Assembly: GCF_005405885.1 (NCBI RefSeq)
Contig: NZ_BJFL01000034.1
Coordinates: 1 to 52,194 of the forward strand
DNA: 52,194 nt
DNA from: Gandjariella thermophila
GTDB lineage: Bacteria > Actinomycetota > Actinomycetes > Mycobacteriales > Pseudonocardiaceae
Direction of reading: 5' to 3'
Position 1 is the stretch's first letter, and each line of letters begins with the position of its first letter. The notes beneath the pieces are model-generated. The model ran no database searches, was not told the DNA's origin, and saw only the letters and a list, made by a program, of their open reading frames with translations. This document shows positions 1 to 7,377 of this stretch, piece after piece. The translations under genes and the position numbers were made by a program.

Positions 1-332
1 CAACCGCGTCGACAAGGTGGTCAAGGACAGGGCGAATCGGCGATGATGACGCGGCAGGCATGGTCCCTCGTGACGATCAAGGCGTAGGAAACCTTCATGA
101 TCATCACGAGGGCCGTGCCGCCCGAGCATCTCCACGGCGTGTCGCCACCAACATCACTGGTCACGAAGGTCTACAGACGACTTTGCCGGAGCCCTGTCCC
201 CAGCGTGGGCAGCCTGATCAATGAGTGGAGCAGCGCGGCTTCGAGTTCGAGAAGAATGGCGGCTGGAGCGCGACGGCGGGCGCCGCGCGGATCGCGCTGC
301 TGCCCTCGCCGTGAGACCAAAGGGAGAGCGCG
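1..332. other. Poorly coding left edge of the window
   Basis: No convincing full-length gene is visible here. Plus-strand frames carry short open stretches ending at TGA 44-46, TAG 85-87, TGA 222-224 and TGA 312-314, but third-position GC is clearly lower than in the neighbouring genes. The first 46 bases could be the 3' end of a gene entering from the left (14 codons ending in ANRR). The stretch looks like gene ends or decayed coding DNA. Confidence 0.4.
225..314 (+). CDS. Small ORF, possible 3' remnant (29 aa)
   Basis: A 29-codon frame starts at GTG 225, directly after an in-phase TGA (222-224), and ends 18 bases before the next gene. The sequence (VEQRGFEFEKNGG... ending ALLPSP) looks more protein-like than the other frames here, with acidic and aromatic residues and G/C-ending codons. 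No Shine-Dalgarno is obvious. It may be the surviving tail of a larger gene or a genuine small protein; no family is recognised. Confidence 0.25.
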   Translation: MEQRGFEFEKNGGWSATAGAARIALLPSP

Positions 333-674
333 ATGACCACGCCCGGTGCCGAACCTGCCGGGGACCGGACACCCGACCCGCGGGCCGCGCGGGTGGCGAA
401 CCTCAGCCGGCAGCTCGGGGACCAACTTCTGGCTGGGCAGACACCGCAACAACAGGCGATCGCCCGCCGTATCTTCGACGACATGCGTGCCGGAGCCGAG
501 GTCGACCAGGTCAAGGACCTCATCGCCGAGTTGAGCCGAACCGCGACCGAGGACCAGCGCCGCCGCGACGGGCAACCGGCAACCCAACCACCGCGCATGC
601 CCGCACGGAGTCCCCAGGCAGCCGCGGAGAACGAGGAGGAATGGGTGTGGAAATGGGACGGAAACGGTAGGTAG
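333..674 (+). CDS. Small hydrophilic protein, unknown function
   Basis: 113 aa. The ATG at 333 is preceded by GGGAGAG at a suitable distance. The N-terminal 20 residues are rich in Pro, Asp and Arg; residues about 20-70 are predicted to be amphipathic helices rich in Ala, Gln and Leu; the tail is Pro/Gln-rich and ends in a short Trp/Glu segment. There is no signal peptide, membrane helix or cysteine motif. It lies 5 bases before the next plus-strand gene, so the two are probably co-transcribed. Size and helical character resemble accessory proteins found around type VII secretion substrates in actinomycetes, but the family is not recognised. Confidence 0.6.
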   Translation: MTTPGAEPAGDRTPDPRAARVANLSRQLGDQLLAGQTPQQQAIARRIFDDMRAGAEVDQVKDLIAELSRTATEDQRRRDGQPATQPPRMPARSPQAAAENEEEWVWKWDGNGR

Positions 675-679
675 TCTTC

Positions 680-1276
680 ATGATCCAGTCACTGACCTCG
701 TTCACCGTCACCGCCCACTACGGTCGCGATGACACCACCTTCGACGTCCGGAGCGGCGACGGGTCCGGACCGGTAGCACGGGCGCACAAGGCCAGCGCTT
801 TCGACAGCCGTGCCCCTTACCAGGTGCTCGTCGGCCCCCAACTCGACCAGCCCGCCGGGTTCGTCAACGCCTTCGGTGCCTGGACCACGGAGCGGACAAA
901 GATCGGTACGGTGACCTCTGAACGTCGGCTGCTGGGGCGCAAACGGTGGCAGGTCAACCAGCACGACCTGCCTTCCCTCACCGGTGAGCCGATCGGCGCC
1001 AGCGCCGTGCGTTACAGGTTCCCGTTCTCGCTGGTGCTCACCAACACCGCCGCCGACAACGTCCTGCCCTTCAAGCTCACCTTCATCGCCCCCGGCTCGG
1101 ACGGGTTCGTCGTCGCCCGCTCGGCCGGCGTGCGCGCACGCTTCACCGTCACCGTGCGCGACCCACGCCTCGACCGCCGGGTCCTCCTTGCCTGCGTGAT
1201 CGCCCTCAGCCTCTACGAGTCCGCCGACCTCCGCCAACAAGTCGCCGACTTCACCGCAAACCCCTTCAAGGAGTAG
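680..1276 (+). CDS. Unknown protein, possibly a LURP-one/scramblase-like fold
   Basis: 198 aa from ATG 680, just downstream of the preceding small gene, with only a weak Shine-Dalgarno. The sequence alternates short beta-rich segments with charged turns (for example 'RKRWQV' and 'VRYRFPF...LTNTA') and ends with a hydrophobic helix near residues 165-180 followed by a basic/aromatic tail. This layout is reminiscent of the tubby C-terminal-like fold of LURP-one and phospholipid-scramblase-like proteins, but no diagnostic motif is visible, so that is a weak inference. There is no signal peptide. The gene is followed by a 283-base non-coding gap carrying a promoter for the next operon. Confidence 0.6.
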   Translation: MIQSLTSFTVTAHYGRDDTTFDVRSGDGSGPVARAHKASAFDSRAPYQVLVGPQLDQPAGFVNAFGAWTTERTKIGTVTSERRLLGRKRWQVNQHDLPSLTGEPIGASAVRYRFPFSLVLTNTAADNVLPFKLTFIAPGSDGFVVARSAGVRARFTVTVRDPRLDRRVLLACVIALSLYESADLRQQVADFTANPFKE

Positions 1277-1472
1277 CCAGTCGTCGCCACGCTAACTACA
1301 GATGACTCCGGCCGGACCTGATGCCAGCGCTGTGGCTGGACCAGGACGTGCTGAGGTCGTTGCCGGTCGCGCCGAGCAGCGTCCCGTCCCGTTCACCGTT
1401 GTCCGGACCGAGGAACCGTGAGCCGTCGCTCGACGTCGGAGCGTGTGACGAACCAGTAGGTCCAACCGACCC

Positions 1473-1499
1473 TTGCGGAGTCGGCGAGATTGCTATCCT
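1473..1499 (+). promoter_or_regulatory. Candidate promoter of the secretion-substrate operon
   Basis: TTGCGG at 1473-1478 and an extended -10 element (TGC followed by TATCCT, 1494-1499) lie 15 bases apart, about 60 bases before the GTG start at 1560. The spacer is short, but the TGN extension can compensate. No other promoter-like match stands out in the 1277-1559 gap. Confidence 0.35.
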
Positions 1500-1559
1500 G
1501 AGCCCGCGGCAACACGGACAGCGACCGTATGGCGTCGAGCAGCACGGAGGGGGCCGGTC

Positions 1560-1883
1560 GTGACAGCAGCAGGTGGTGGCTACCGCTTCGACCCGGACAA
1601 GGTCCAGACAGCGATCAACGAACTGAGGGCCATCCAGCACGGCTTGGAACACGAAGACATCCCCAAGGCGCAGTATTTACTGCAGACCAAGCCGCCGGGG
1701 ACCGATCCGGCCACGCTCGCCTTCCAGTCGAAGATGCAGGAGTCTCACCAGCACCACTTGGGTGAACTTCGCAGCCTTTCGCAAAAGGTGAAGGTGCAGA
1801 TCGAAAACCTCGAAGCCGCCATGCGGCAATATCACGAGACGGAGACGAGTAACCGGCAGGCGTTCAGGCAGAGGGGCGCATAG
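1560..1883 (+). CDS. Small helical protein, WXG100/PE-like secretion-associated
   Basis: 107 aa. GTG 1560 was chosen because GGAGGGGG lies 8-14 bases upstream and because the longer frame to 1473 adds an arginine-rich, non-coding-looking extension. The N-terminal segment 'YRFDPDKVQTAINEL' begins a long helix, a proline-containing loop follows near residue 50, and a second helix runs to the end. This helix-loop-helix layout and the length (~100 aa) are those of ESX/type VII secretion substrates and their PE-like partners in Pseudonocardiales. It has no WxG motif of its own. It abuts the DUF3558 lipoprotein and is followed by a PPE-like protein and an EspG-like chaperone, which supports the assignment. 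Confidence 0.65.
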   Translation: MTAAGGGYRFDPDKVQTAINELRAIQHGLEHEDIPKAQYLLQTKPPGTDPATLAFQSKMQESHQHHLGELRSLSQKVKVQIENLEAAMRQYHETETSNRQAFRQRGA

Positions 1884-2480
1884 GTGCGTGTGAAGACGAT
1901 GACCGCAGCCGCTTTGGTGGGAGCCGCGCTCGTGGCGGCGGGCTGCTCTTCAACGACGACGCCAGGCAGTGCGCAGCCCACTACGTCGAGTGCGGCGCTT
2001 CCTGCTGGGACGCCAAATGTGGCGCATCCGTTGGATACCACCAGATTCCAGAAGGACCCCTGCAGCCTGCTTACTCCCACTCAGTTGCGGCAATTCAATA
2101 TGGGCGGTGCCACCGGCGAGGTCACACCCAATGCCCCAACGGGGCCTGCCTGCAGCTGGGGTAACACTGACGGACCGTCGAAGATGTCGATCAGTGCCGC
2201 GATCCTCACCTCAGGTCATGGTCTGGTGGATGTCTACAGCCAGAAGGACACGTACCGGTTGTTTCGGCCGCTTCCTGACATCGAAGGTTACCCTGCGGCC
2301 ATCGCCTCGAGTGCTGATCCAGGCAGCGGTTACTGTTCCATCGTAGTCGGGGTGACCAACGAATTGGCCGTGAGCACTATTGTTCAGATCGATAACAGTT
2401 CGCCGGACTTCTCGAACCCATGTCCTCGGAACCAGCAGGTTGCTACGGACGTGGTGCAGACGTTGAAGGGGGGATCGTAG
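1884..2480 (+). CDS. DUF3558 family lipoprotein
   Basis: 198 aa from GTG 1884, directly after the preceding stop. Residues 1-20 form a lipoprotein signal peptide with lipobox VAAGC (Cys21 lipidated), followed by a Ser/Thr/Pro-rich linker. The globular part begins at 'DPCSLLTPTQL', the usual opening of DUF3558, and carries conserved cysteines (in 'ACSWGN', 'GYCSIVV' and 'NPCPRNQ') that probably form disulfides outside the cell. DUF3558 lipoproteins are common in actinomycetes next to PPE/WXG-like genes; their function is unknown. The protein is expected on the outer face of the membrane. Confidence 0.85.
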   Translation: MRVKTMTAAALVGAALVAAGCSSTTTPGSAQPTTSSAALPAGTPNVAHPLDTTRFQKDPCSLLTPTQLRQFNMGGATGEVTPNAPTGPACSWGNTDGPSKMSISAAILTSGHGLVDVYSQKDTYRLFRPLPDIEGYPAAIASSADPGSGYCSIVVGVTNELAVSTIVQIDNSSPDFSNPCPRNQQVATDVVQTLKGGS

Positions 2481-3878
2481 GTGGGGTTCGAAGACGCGTA
2501 CCGTTCGGTCGTCGGCACGATCGACCGCGGGCTGAACCGGGCGGGGCACTGGGCCGGATCCGCGATCGGTCACGGATACTCGTTCGTCACGGGGGACAGG
2601 GCGGGCGGGCAGGCGGTCGAGCGTGCGATCGATCGCGCGTCCGACGTCGTGTTCTTCGACGGGAAAGTCGCTGGACTCGACCCTTGGCAGATCTATGACT
2701 GGTACCACGGTAAGAACGCGCGGGGTACGGGCGATTACGGCCATGCCGAGGCCGACCTGCGTGCCCTTGCCGACAAGTACCGGCAGTACGAGGATCACGC
2801 GCGCAGGGCGCAGGCCGCGTTGCAGGAGGGTTGGACCGGTCCGGCCGCCGAATCGGCCAAGCAGAGCGTCGCGCCGCTCGCGGCCACCTTCGCCGGTTTG
2901 CAGCAGCACGCGGTGACGCGACAGTCCGCGTACGGAGCGCAGATGCCTCCGTGGGAGCACACGAAGAACAGCGTGGTGGAGGTGCCGAAGCAGCCGCCGC
3001 AGGCGAATCCGCTGCTGCTGAACCCGGCGGTGCCGGCGGGCGTGGTCAGCACGATCGACACCGACCGGCAGATCGTCACCTACCAGCAGAACGCGCAGCA
3101 GAACCAGCAGGCGTTCACCGCGTACCAGCCGCCGACGCAGCAGAACGCCGCGTCGATTCCGCAGCAGGCGAACCCGGTCGATCCGGGGCAGAGCAACACC
3201 GGCGTGACACCGCCGCCCACCGGTGGTGGGGTGCCGACCCCGAGGCCGGTGTCCTGGCAGCCGGGTGCCGGCGGGACGGGCCGGACGTCGAGCGGGCGCA
3301 ACACCTACTCGGGTGGCGCGGGCGGCGGAGCACCGCTGCCCGGCACGGCGGGCTACGGCGGTCCCGGGGACAGCACCAGCGCGGCCGGTTACCTGCCGCC
3401 GACGCAGGCCCCGGCCGCCACAGGTTTCGGTCCCGGTGGCGGCGCACCCGCAGGCGGCGGGGACGTCGGGCCGGGAGCCGGCTTCGGACCCGGGTTCGGG
3501 CCGGTCGGCGGGTTCGGCGGTCCGGTCGGCGGTGACGCCGGTTCCGACGGATTCAGCGGGCGGGGCGGGCGGCTGCCCGGTGCCGGCGGTGGACGACTCG
3601 GCGGCGGCGCGGGGAGCGGTGCCGGCGGTACCCGTGGTCCGGGGAACGCGGCCGGGCTGGCGGCCGAGGAGGAGGGCGTGCTCGGCCGTGGCGGTGCGGC
3701 GGGAGCCGCCGGCCGAGCCGGGGCGGCCGGACCGGCCGGCATGGGGGCCGGTGGCCGAGGTGGTCGCGGCGAGGAGGACAAGGAGCACCGCGCGGCGTCG
3801 TATCTGTCCAGTGAGGACAACGGCAACGAGATCGTGGGTGACCTCCCACTGACCGCTCCGCCCGTCATCGGCGAGTAA
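2481..3878 (+). CDS. PPE/WXG-like protein with long Gly/Pro-rich C-terminus
   Basis: 465 aa from GTG 2481, with GGGGGGAT just upstream and no gap after the lipoprotein stop. Residues about 85-150 are helical and contain W118-T-G120 in 'LQEGWTGPAAES', the WxG turn of type VII secretion substrates; this part resembles the helical domain of PPE proteins. Residues about 155-235 are Pro/Gln/Asn-rich, and residues about 250-430 are low-complexity Gly/Pro with GFGPG-type repeats, ending in an acidic tail. It is probably a secreted or surface-exposed substrate recognised by the adjacent EspG-like chaperone. The low-complexity section should be length-variable between strains. Confidence 0.75.
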   Translation: MGFEDAYRSVVGTIDRGLNRAGHWAGSAIGHGYSFVTGDRAGGQAVERAIDRASDVVFFDGKVAGLDPWQIYDWYHGKNARGTGDYGHAEADLRALADKYRQYEDHARRAQAALQEGWTGPAAESAKQSVAPLAATFAGLQQHAVTRQSAYGAQMPPWEHTKNSVVEVPKQPPQANPLLLNPAVPAGVVSTIDTDRQIVTYQQNAQQNQQAFTAYQPPTQQNAASIPQQANPVDPGQSNTGVTPPPTGGGVPTPRPVSWQPGAGGTGRTSSGRNTYSGGAGGGAPLPGTAGYGGPGDSTSAAGYLPPTQAPAATGFGPGGGAPAGGGDVGPGAGFGPGFGPVGGFGGPVGGDAGSDGFSGRGGRLPGAGGGRLGGGAGSGAGGTRGPGNAAGLAAEEEGVLGRGGAAGAAGRAGAAGPAGMGAGGRGGRGEEDKEHRAASYLSSEDNGNEIVGDLPLTAPPVIGE

Positions 3879-3908
3879 CGCACGACCGTTCGGGGGGACT
3901 GACATCGC

Positions 3909-4679
3909 ATGGTGGTGCGCCACCGGGTGACCATCTCCGTGCGCAGCTATGCCGCGGTCTGGGCCGCCGAAGAGCTGGGACCGCAGCATCCGGCGCTGCT
4001 CGCGCCGCTGCACACGGACGAGGTTCCGCCGCCCGAGCGGGTCCTGCAGGCCGGGGCGGAGCTGTCCCGTGCCGGGCTGTTCGACGAGCGGGCCGGCGGG
4101 CTGCACCCGGACCTGCGGCACACGTTCCGGCTGCTGGCCCGGCCCAGCGTCGAGTTCTACGGTTGGATCGTCACCCAGCGGCCGGCGGCGAACCTCTCCG
4201 CGCTGGCCGCCTGGGACGGCGACGGCGCCGTCCTGGCCGTGCTCGACGGCGACACGCTGACCCTGAGCCCGGTGCGGCCGGCCATGCTGGCCGAGGCGCT
4301 GGTCGACCGGCTTCCGCAAACCCCGCCCGCGCACGGCCGGTCGGTCACCGCCCCGGCGAACGAGCTGGAGACACAGCACGAGCCGGGCGCCGCGTTCGCC
4401 GGCACGACCGGTTCGAAGACGAGCAGCCCCGCCGCCAGGGCACTGCAGCGGCTCGCCGCGGCGCCGCGCACCGCGGCGGCCCAGCTCTACGTGGCCGCGC
4501 GGGACGGCGCCAGCCGCCGCGCCCGCAACCCCTACCCGTTGAACGTGCTCGATCTGCCGGACGGGCGCTGGTTCATGCAGCACGCGAACACATCCGGCCA
4601 GGTGTGGGTCACCGCGGCGCCGGCCAGTACGCAGTCGCTGGTGGCCCGGCTCGGCGAGATGCGCCGCGCCCTCAACTGA
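3909..4679 (+). CDS. EspG-family type VII secretion chaperone
   Basis: 256 aa from ATG 3909. EspG proteins are cytosolic chaperones that bind the tip of PE-PPE heterodimers and deliver them to ESX secretion systems. The sequence shows the family pattern: an opening strand ('VTISVRSYAAVWAAEELG'), a middle segment with paired strands ('VEFYGWIVTQ', 'AVLAVLDGDTLTLSPV') and a C-terminal part with 'DLPDGRWFMQHA'. It follows the PPE-like gene by 30 bases, consistent with a cognate chaperone. It ends convergently with the histidine kinase gene; the two frames overlap by 8 bases (4672-4679). Confidence 0.85.
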   Translation: MVVRHRVTISVRSYAAVWAAEELGPQHPALLAPLHTDEVPPPERVLQAGAELSRAGLFDERAGGLHPDLRHTFRLLARPSVEFYGWIVTQRPAANLSALAAWDGDGAVLAVLDGDTLTLSPVRPAMLAEALVDRLPQTPPAHGRSVTAPANELETQHEPGAAFAGTTGSKTSSPAARALQRLAAAPRTAAAQLYVAARDGASRRARNPYPLNVLDLPDGRWFMQHANTSGQVWVTAAPASTQSLVARLGEMRRALN

Positions 4680-6138
4680 CTGCGGGCGGGCGGAACACCG
4701 GCTGGGTGGGGATGTCCGGTAGCGGGATCGCCACGCGGAACACCGCGCCGGACTCGCCCGGTGGTGGCGCTTCGCAGGTGAGGTCGCCACCGTGTGCGCG
4801 GACGAAGCCCAGCGCGATGGCCAGGCCCAGCCCGGAGCCGCCGGAGCGGCGGTCGCGGGCCTGGTCCAGCCGGACCAGCCGGTCGAAGATCCGTTCCCGG
4901 TCGGCCTCGGGCACGCCCGGCCCGTTGTCCGCGACCACCATCTCGGCGAACGACCCGGCGCGGCCCACGGTGACCCGGATGCGGCCATCCGGGCCGGTGG
5001 CCTGGCGCGCGTTGTCCATCAGGTTGGCCAGCACCTGCGTGAGCCGCTGCGGGTCGCCGACCACCTCGACAGGCTCGCCGGCCACCTCGATGGTCATGCC
5101 CGGAGCCAGCAGCTTGGTCCGCTCCGCCTCGTTGTTGGCCAGCGTGAACAGGTCCACCCGCTCGTGCTGCAACTCCAGGCCGGCGTCGATCTTGGCCAGG
5201 GCGAGCAGGTCGTCGACCAGCCGCCCGGCCCGCTGCGCCTCCCGCACCAGCAGCAGCACCATCCGATCCCGCTCGTCCGGGTCGGCGTCCGGTCCGGACT
5301 GCAGTACCGCGTCGGCCACCGCCTGCAGGCCGGCGATCGGGGTGCGCAGCTCGTGCGCCGCGTCGGCGACGAACTGCCGGGTACGGGCCTCGGAGCCGCG
5401 CGACTGGGCCTCCGCGGCGCGGGCCTGTGCCTCCGCCGACCGCGCCTGCGCCTCGGCGGCCCTGGCCTGCCGCTCGGTGCCCTCCAGCGCGTCGAGCATG
5501 TCGTCGAACGCGGCGGCGGTGCGGCCCAACTCGGTGTCGGTGCGGCTGGGCGACAGCCGGCGGCCGCGATGACCACCGGCGATCGACCGGGCCAGGCTGG
5601 TCATCGCGTCCAGCGGGGCCAGCGCCATCCGCACGGTGAAGACCAGCACCGCCGCGGTCACCACCAGCGCGCCGATTCCGGTGGCGATCAGCACCCGGCG
5701 CAGCCGGACCTGCGCGTCGGAGATCACCGTGGTGTCGGCGGCCAGGGTGACCGTGTCACCGACCAACTGCCGGCCGGTGGTCACCACGAACTGCCGGGTC
5801 AGCGGGGGTGTGCCGGCGTTCTTCTCGGGCAGCGAACCGAACACCTCGCCGGTGGGCGTCACCACCTGCACCTGCACGCCCCGGCCGCGCAGCCGCAGCA
5901 CGAACTGCTCCGGCGTGATGTTCTGCCTGGCCACTTGCTGGGCGGTGCGCACCCGGTCGTTCAGCACGGCCTGCGCGTCTCGGCTGGACTGCGCCGCGAA
6001 AACCTCGTCGACCAGGAAGAGCAACGCGACCAGCACGACGCCGAGCACGGCGATCACCGACACGGTGACCCGGCGGCGCAGCGACACGGTGCGCAGCGCA
6101 TCGGGCCGGGCCCCCTCACGGCGCCGGCGGCGGATCAC
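4672..6138 (-). CDS. Two-component sensor histidine kinase
   Basis: 488 aa. Membrane helices at about residues 24-45 and 149-170 flank an extracytoplasmic sensor domain of ~100 residues. A HAMP domain (about 170-222) leads to a linker built of four nearly identical heptads (224-251), then a HisKA domain with the phosphoacceptor H262 in 'ADAAHELRTPI'. The ATPase domain shows the N box ('NLMDNARQA'), G1 box ('VADNGPGVP') and G2 box ('SGLGLAIALG'). It autophosphorylates and passes phosphate to the response regulator, whose stop overlaps this start as ATGA. The signal sensed cannot be deduced. Its 3' end overlaps the convergent EspG-like gene by 8 bases. Confidence 0.95.
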   Translation of the reverse strand: MIRRRRREGARPDALRTVSLRRRVTVSVIAVLGVVLVALLFLVDEVFAAQSSRDAQAVLNDRVRTAQQVARQNITPEQFVLRLRGRGVQVQVVTPTGEVFGSLPEKNAGTPPLTRQFVVTTGRQLVGDTVTLAADTTVISDAQVRLRRVLIATGIGALVVTAAVLVFTVRMALAPLDAMTSLARSIAGGHRGRRLSPSRTDTELGRTAAAFDDMLDALEGTERQARAAEAQARSAEAQARAAEAQSRGSEARTRQFVADAAHELRTPIAGLQAVADAVLQSGPDADPDERDRMVLLLVREAQRAGRLVDDLLALAKIDAGLELQHERVDLFTLANNEAERTKLLAPGMTIEVAGEPVEVVGDPQRLTQVLANLMDNARQATGPDGRIRVTVGRAGSFAEMVVADNGPGVPEADRERIFDRLVRLDQARDRRSGGSGLGLAIALGFVRAHGGDLTCEAPPPGESGAVFRVAIPLPDIPTQPVFRPPAVS

Positions 6139-6821
6139 GTCTCACCGGGCCGCAGCACGTAGCCCAGGCCGCGCACGGTGTGCAGCAGGCGCGGCCCGTG
6201 CGCCTCCAACTTGCGGCGCAGCGCGCTGACGTGCACCTCGACCAGGTTCGGGTCGTAGTCCTCGTAGCCCCACACCGCGGTGAGGATCTGCGCCTTGCTG
6301 ACCACCCGCCCGCGCTGCGCGGCCAGGTAGTTCAGCAGCCGCAACTCGGTGGCGGTGAGGTCGACCTTCTGGTCCCGGTAGAGCACCACTCCGGAGTCGG
6401 CGTCCACCACCAGGTCGCCGATCTGCACGGTGCTGGACGCCCGGCCCAGCCGGCGGAGCACCGCCGCGACCCTGGCCACCAGTTCGGCCAGCACGAACGG
6501 CTTGACCACGTAGTCGTCCGCGCCGCCGGACAGCCCGCGCAGCCGGTCCGGCACGCCGTCCCGGGCGGTGAGCACCACCACGCCGGCCTGCGTGGTCCGG
6601 CGCACCACGTCGAGCAGAGTGAAGCCGTCCCGCCCCGGCAGCATGAGGTCCAGGATGACCAGGTCTGGCCGGAACCGGGCCAGGTCGCTCTCCAGTTGCT
6701 GGCCGTCCGGCCGGCCGAGCACCTCGTACCCGGCGTCGCGCAGCGCCGAGTGCACCGCCGCGCGGATCGCGTCGGCGTCCTCGACCACCAGCACCCGTGC
6801 CGCCGTGCTCACGCGCCCCAT
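6135..6821 (-). CDS. OmpR/PhoB-family response regulator
   Basis: 228 aa. The receiver domain occupies residues ~9-122, with the acidic pair in 'VVEDAD', the phosphoacceptor D58 ('LVILDLMLPG'), Thr85 ('VVLTARD') and Lys107 ('DYVVKPF'). The winged-helix DNA-binding domain (about 135-225) shows the family pattern 'LTATELRLLNYLA', 'VVSKAQIL', 'VEVHVSALRRKLE' and 'TVRGLGYVLRP'. ATG 6821 is preceded by AGGAGA on the minus strand. It is transcribed first, and the kinase start overlaps its stop, so the two are translationally coupled. Targets are unknown. Confidence 0.95.
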   Translation of the reverse strand: MGRVSTAARVLVVEDADAIRAAVHSALRDAGYEVLGRPDGQQLESDLARFRPDLVILDLMLPGRDGFTLLDVVRRTTQAGVVVLTARDGVPDRLRGLSGGADDYVVKPFVLAELVARVAAVLRRLGRASSTVQIGDLVVDADSGVVLYRDQKVDLTATELRLLNYLAAQRGRVVSKAQILTAVWGYEDYDPNLVEVHVSALRRKLEAHGPRLLHTVRGLGYVLRPGET

Positions 6822-6957
6822 TCTGCGTCTCTCCTGCTGAGGGTTGCCTGAAGGTCTTCGAACGTCGTGCCCCCTCCGGGCACCCAGCCTGCCAGCACCC
6901 GCGGCCCCGAGCGGCGGCGGCGTCCCTTCGGCCGGGGAGTTCTGCGACTATCGGGGG

Positions 6958-7377
6958 GTGGCAGTTCGACATGGTCCGCGCCGCTGGCTGATCGCGCTGG
7001 CGGTCGCGCTGGTGGCGGTGGGCGTGGCCCTGGTCGTGTGGTGGCCGGGGTCGGGCGGCGCGACGCGAACCCGCACGGTCAGTGCCACCGTGGTGGCCGC
7101 CTCGTCCTGCCAGGGTCCGAACGCCTACGACACGGTCGAGCTGACCATCGACGGCCAGAAGAAGCGCGCCCGGCTGGACGGGTGCGGCCATCGCGAGGGC
7201 GATGTGCTCAACGTGGACGTGCCCCAGTCGTCCGGAGGTGACCTGCTGGTGCAGCCCAGCGGCGCCGCGCCGGTCGGCAGCGGGGTCTCCGGTCGGCTGA
7301 GCGCGCTGCTGGTCAGCGTCGCCGCGCTGGCCGGCGCCGGCTACGTGCACCTGCTGCGCCGCCGGACCGCCGCGTAG
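6958..7377 (+). CDS. Small two-helix membrane protein, unknown function
   Basis: 139 aa from GTG 6958; a longer frame from 6844 adds a Pro/Arg-rich stretch that looks non-coding. An N-terminal membrane helix (about residues 9-29) is followed by an extracytoplasmic beta-rich segment with two cysteines ('SSCQGPN' and 'DGCGHREGDV') that could form a disulfide, and a C-terminal membrane helix (about 110-130) with a basic cytoplasmic end. The compact beta segment ('DTVELTIDGQKKRARLDG...GDVLNVDV') resembles a small OB- or carrier-like fold, but no family is recognised. It is divergent from the response regulator and convergent, without a gap, with the zinc metallopeptidase. Confidence 0.65.
   Translation: MAVRHGPRRWLIALAVALVAVGVALVVWWPGSGGATRTRTVSATVVAASSCQGPNAYDTVELTIDGQKKRARLDGCGHREGDVLNVDVPQSSGGDLLVQPSGAAPVGSGVSGRLSALLVSVAALAGAGYVHLLRRRTAA

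Noticed and set aside
2211-4988. A 925-codon open frame on the minus strand
   Set aside because: It is the reverse shadow of the PPE-like and EspG-like genes; Gly/Pro-rich GC DNA leaves long open frames. The composition (Arg/Gly/Ala runs) is non-protein-like.
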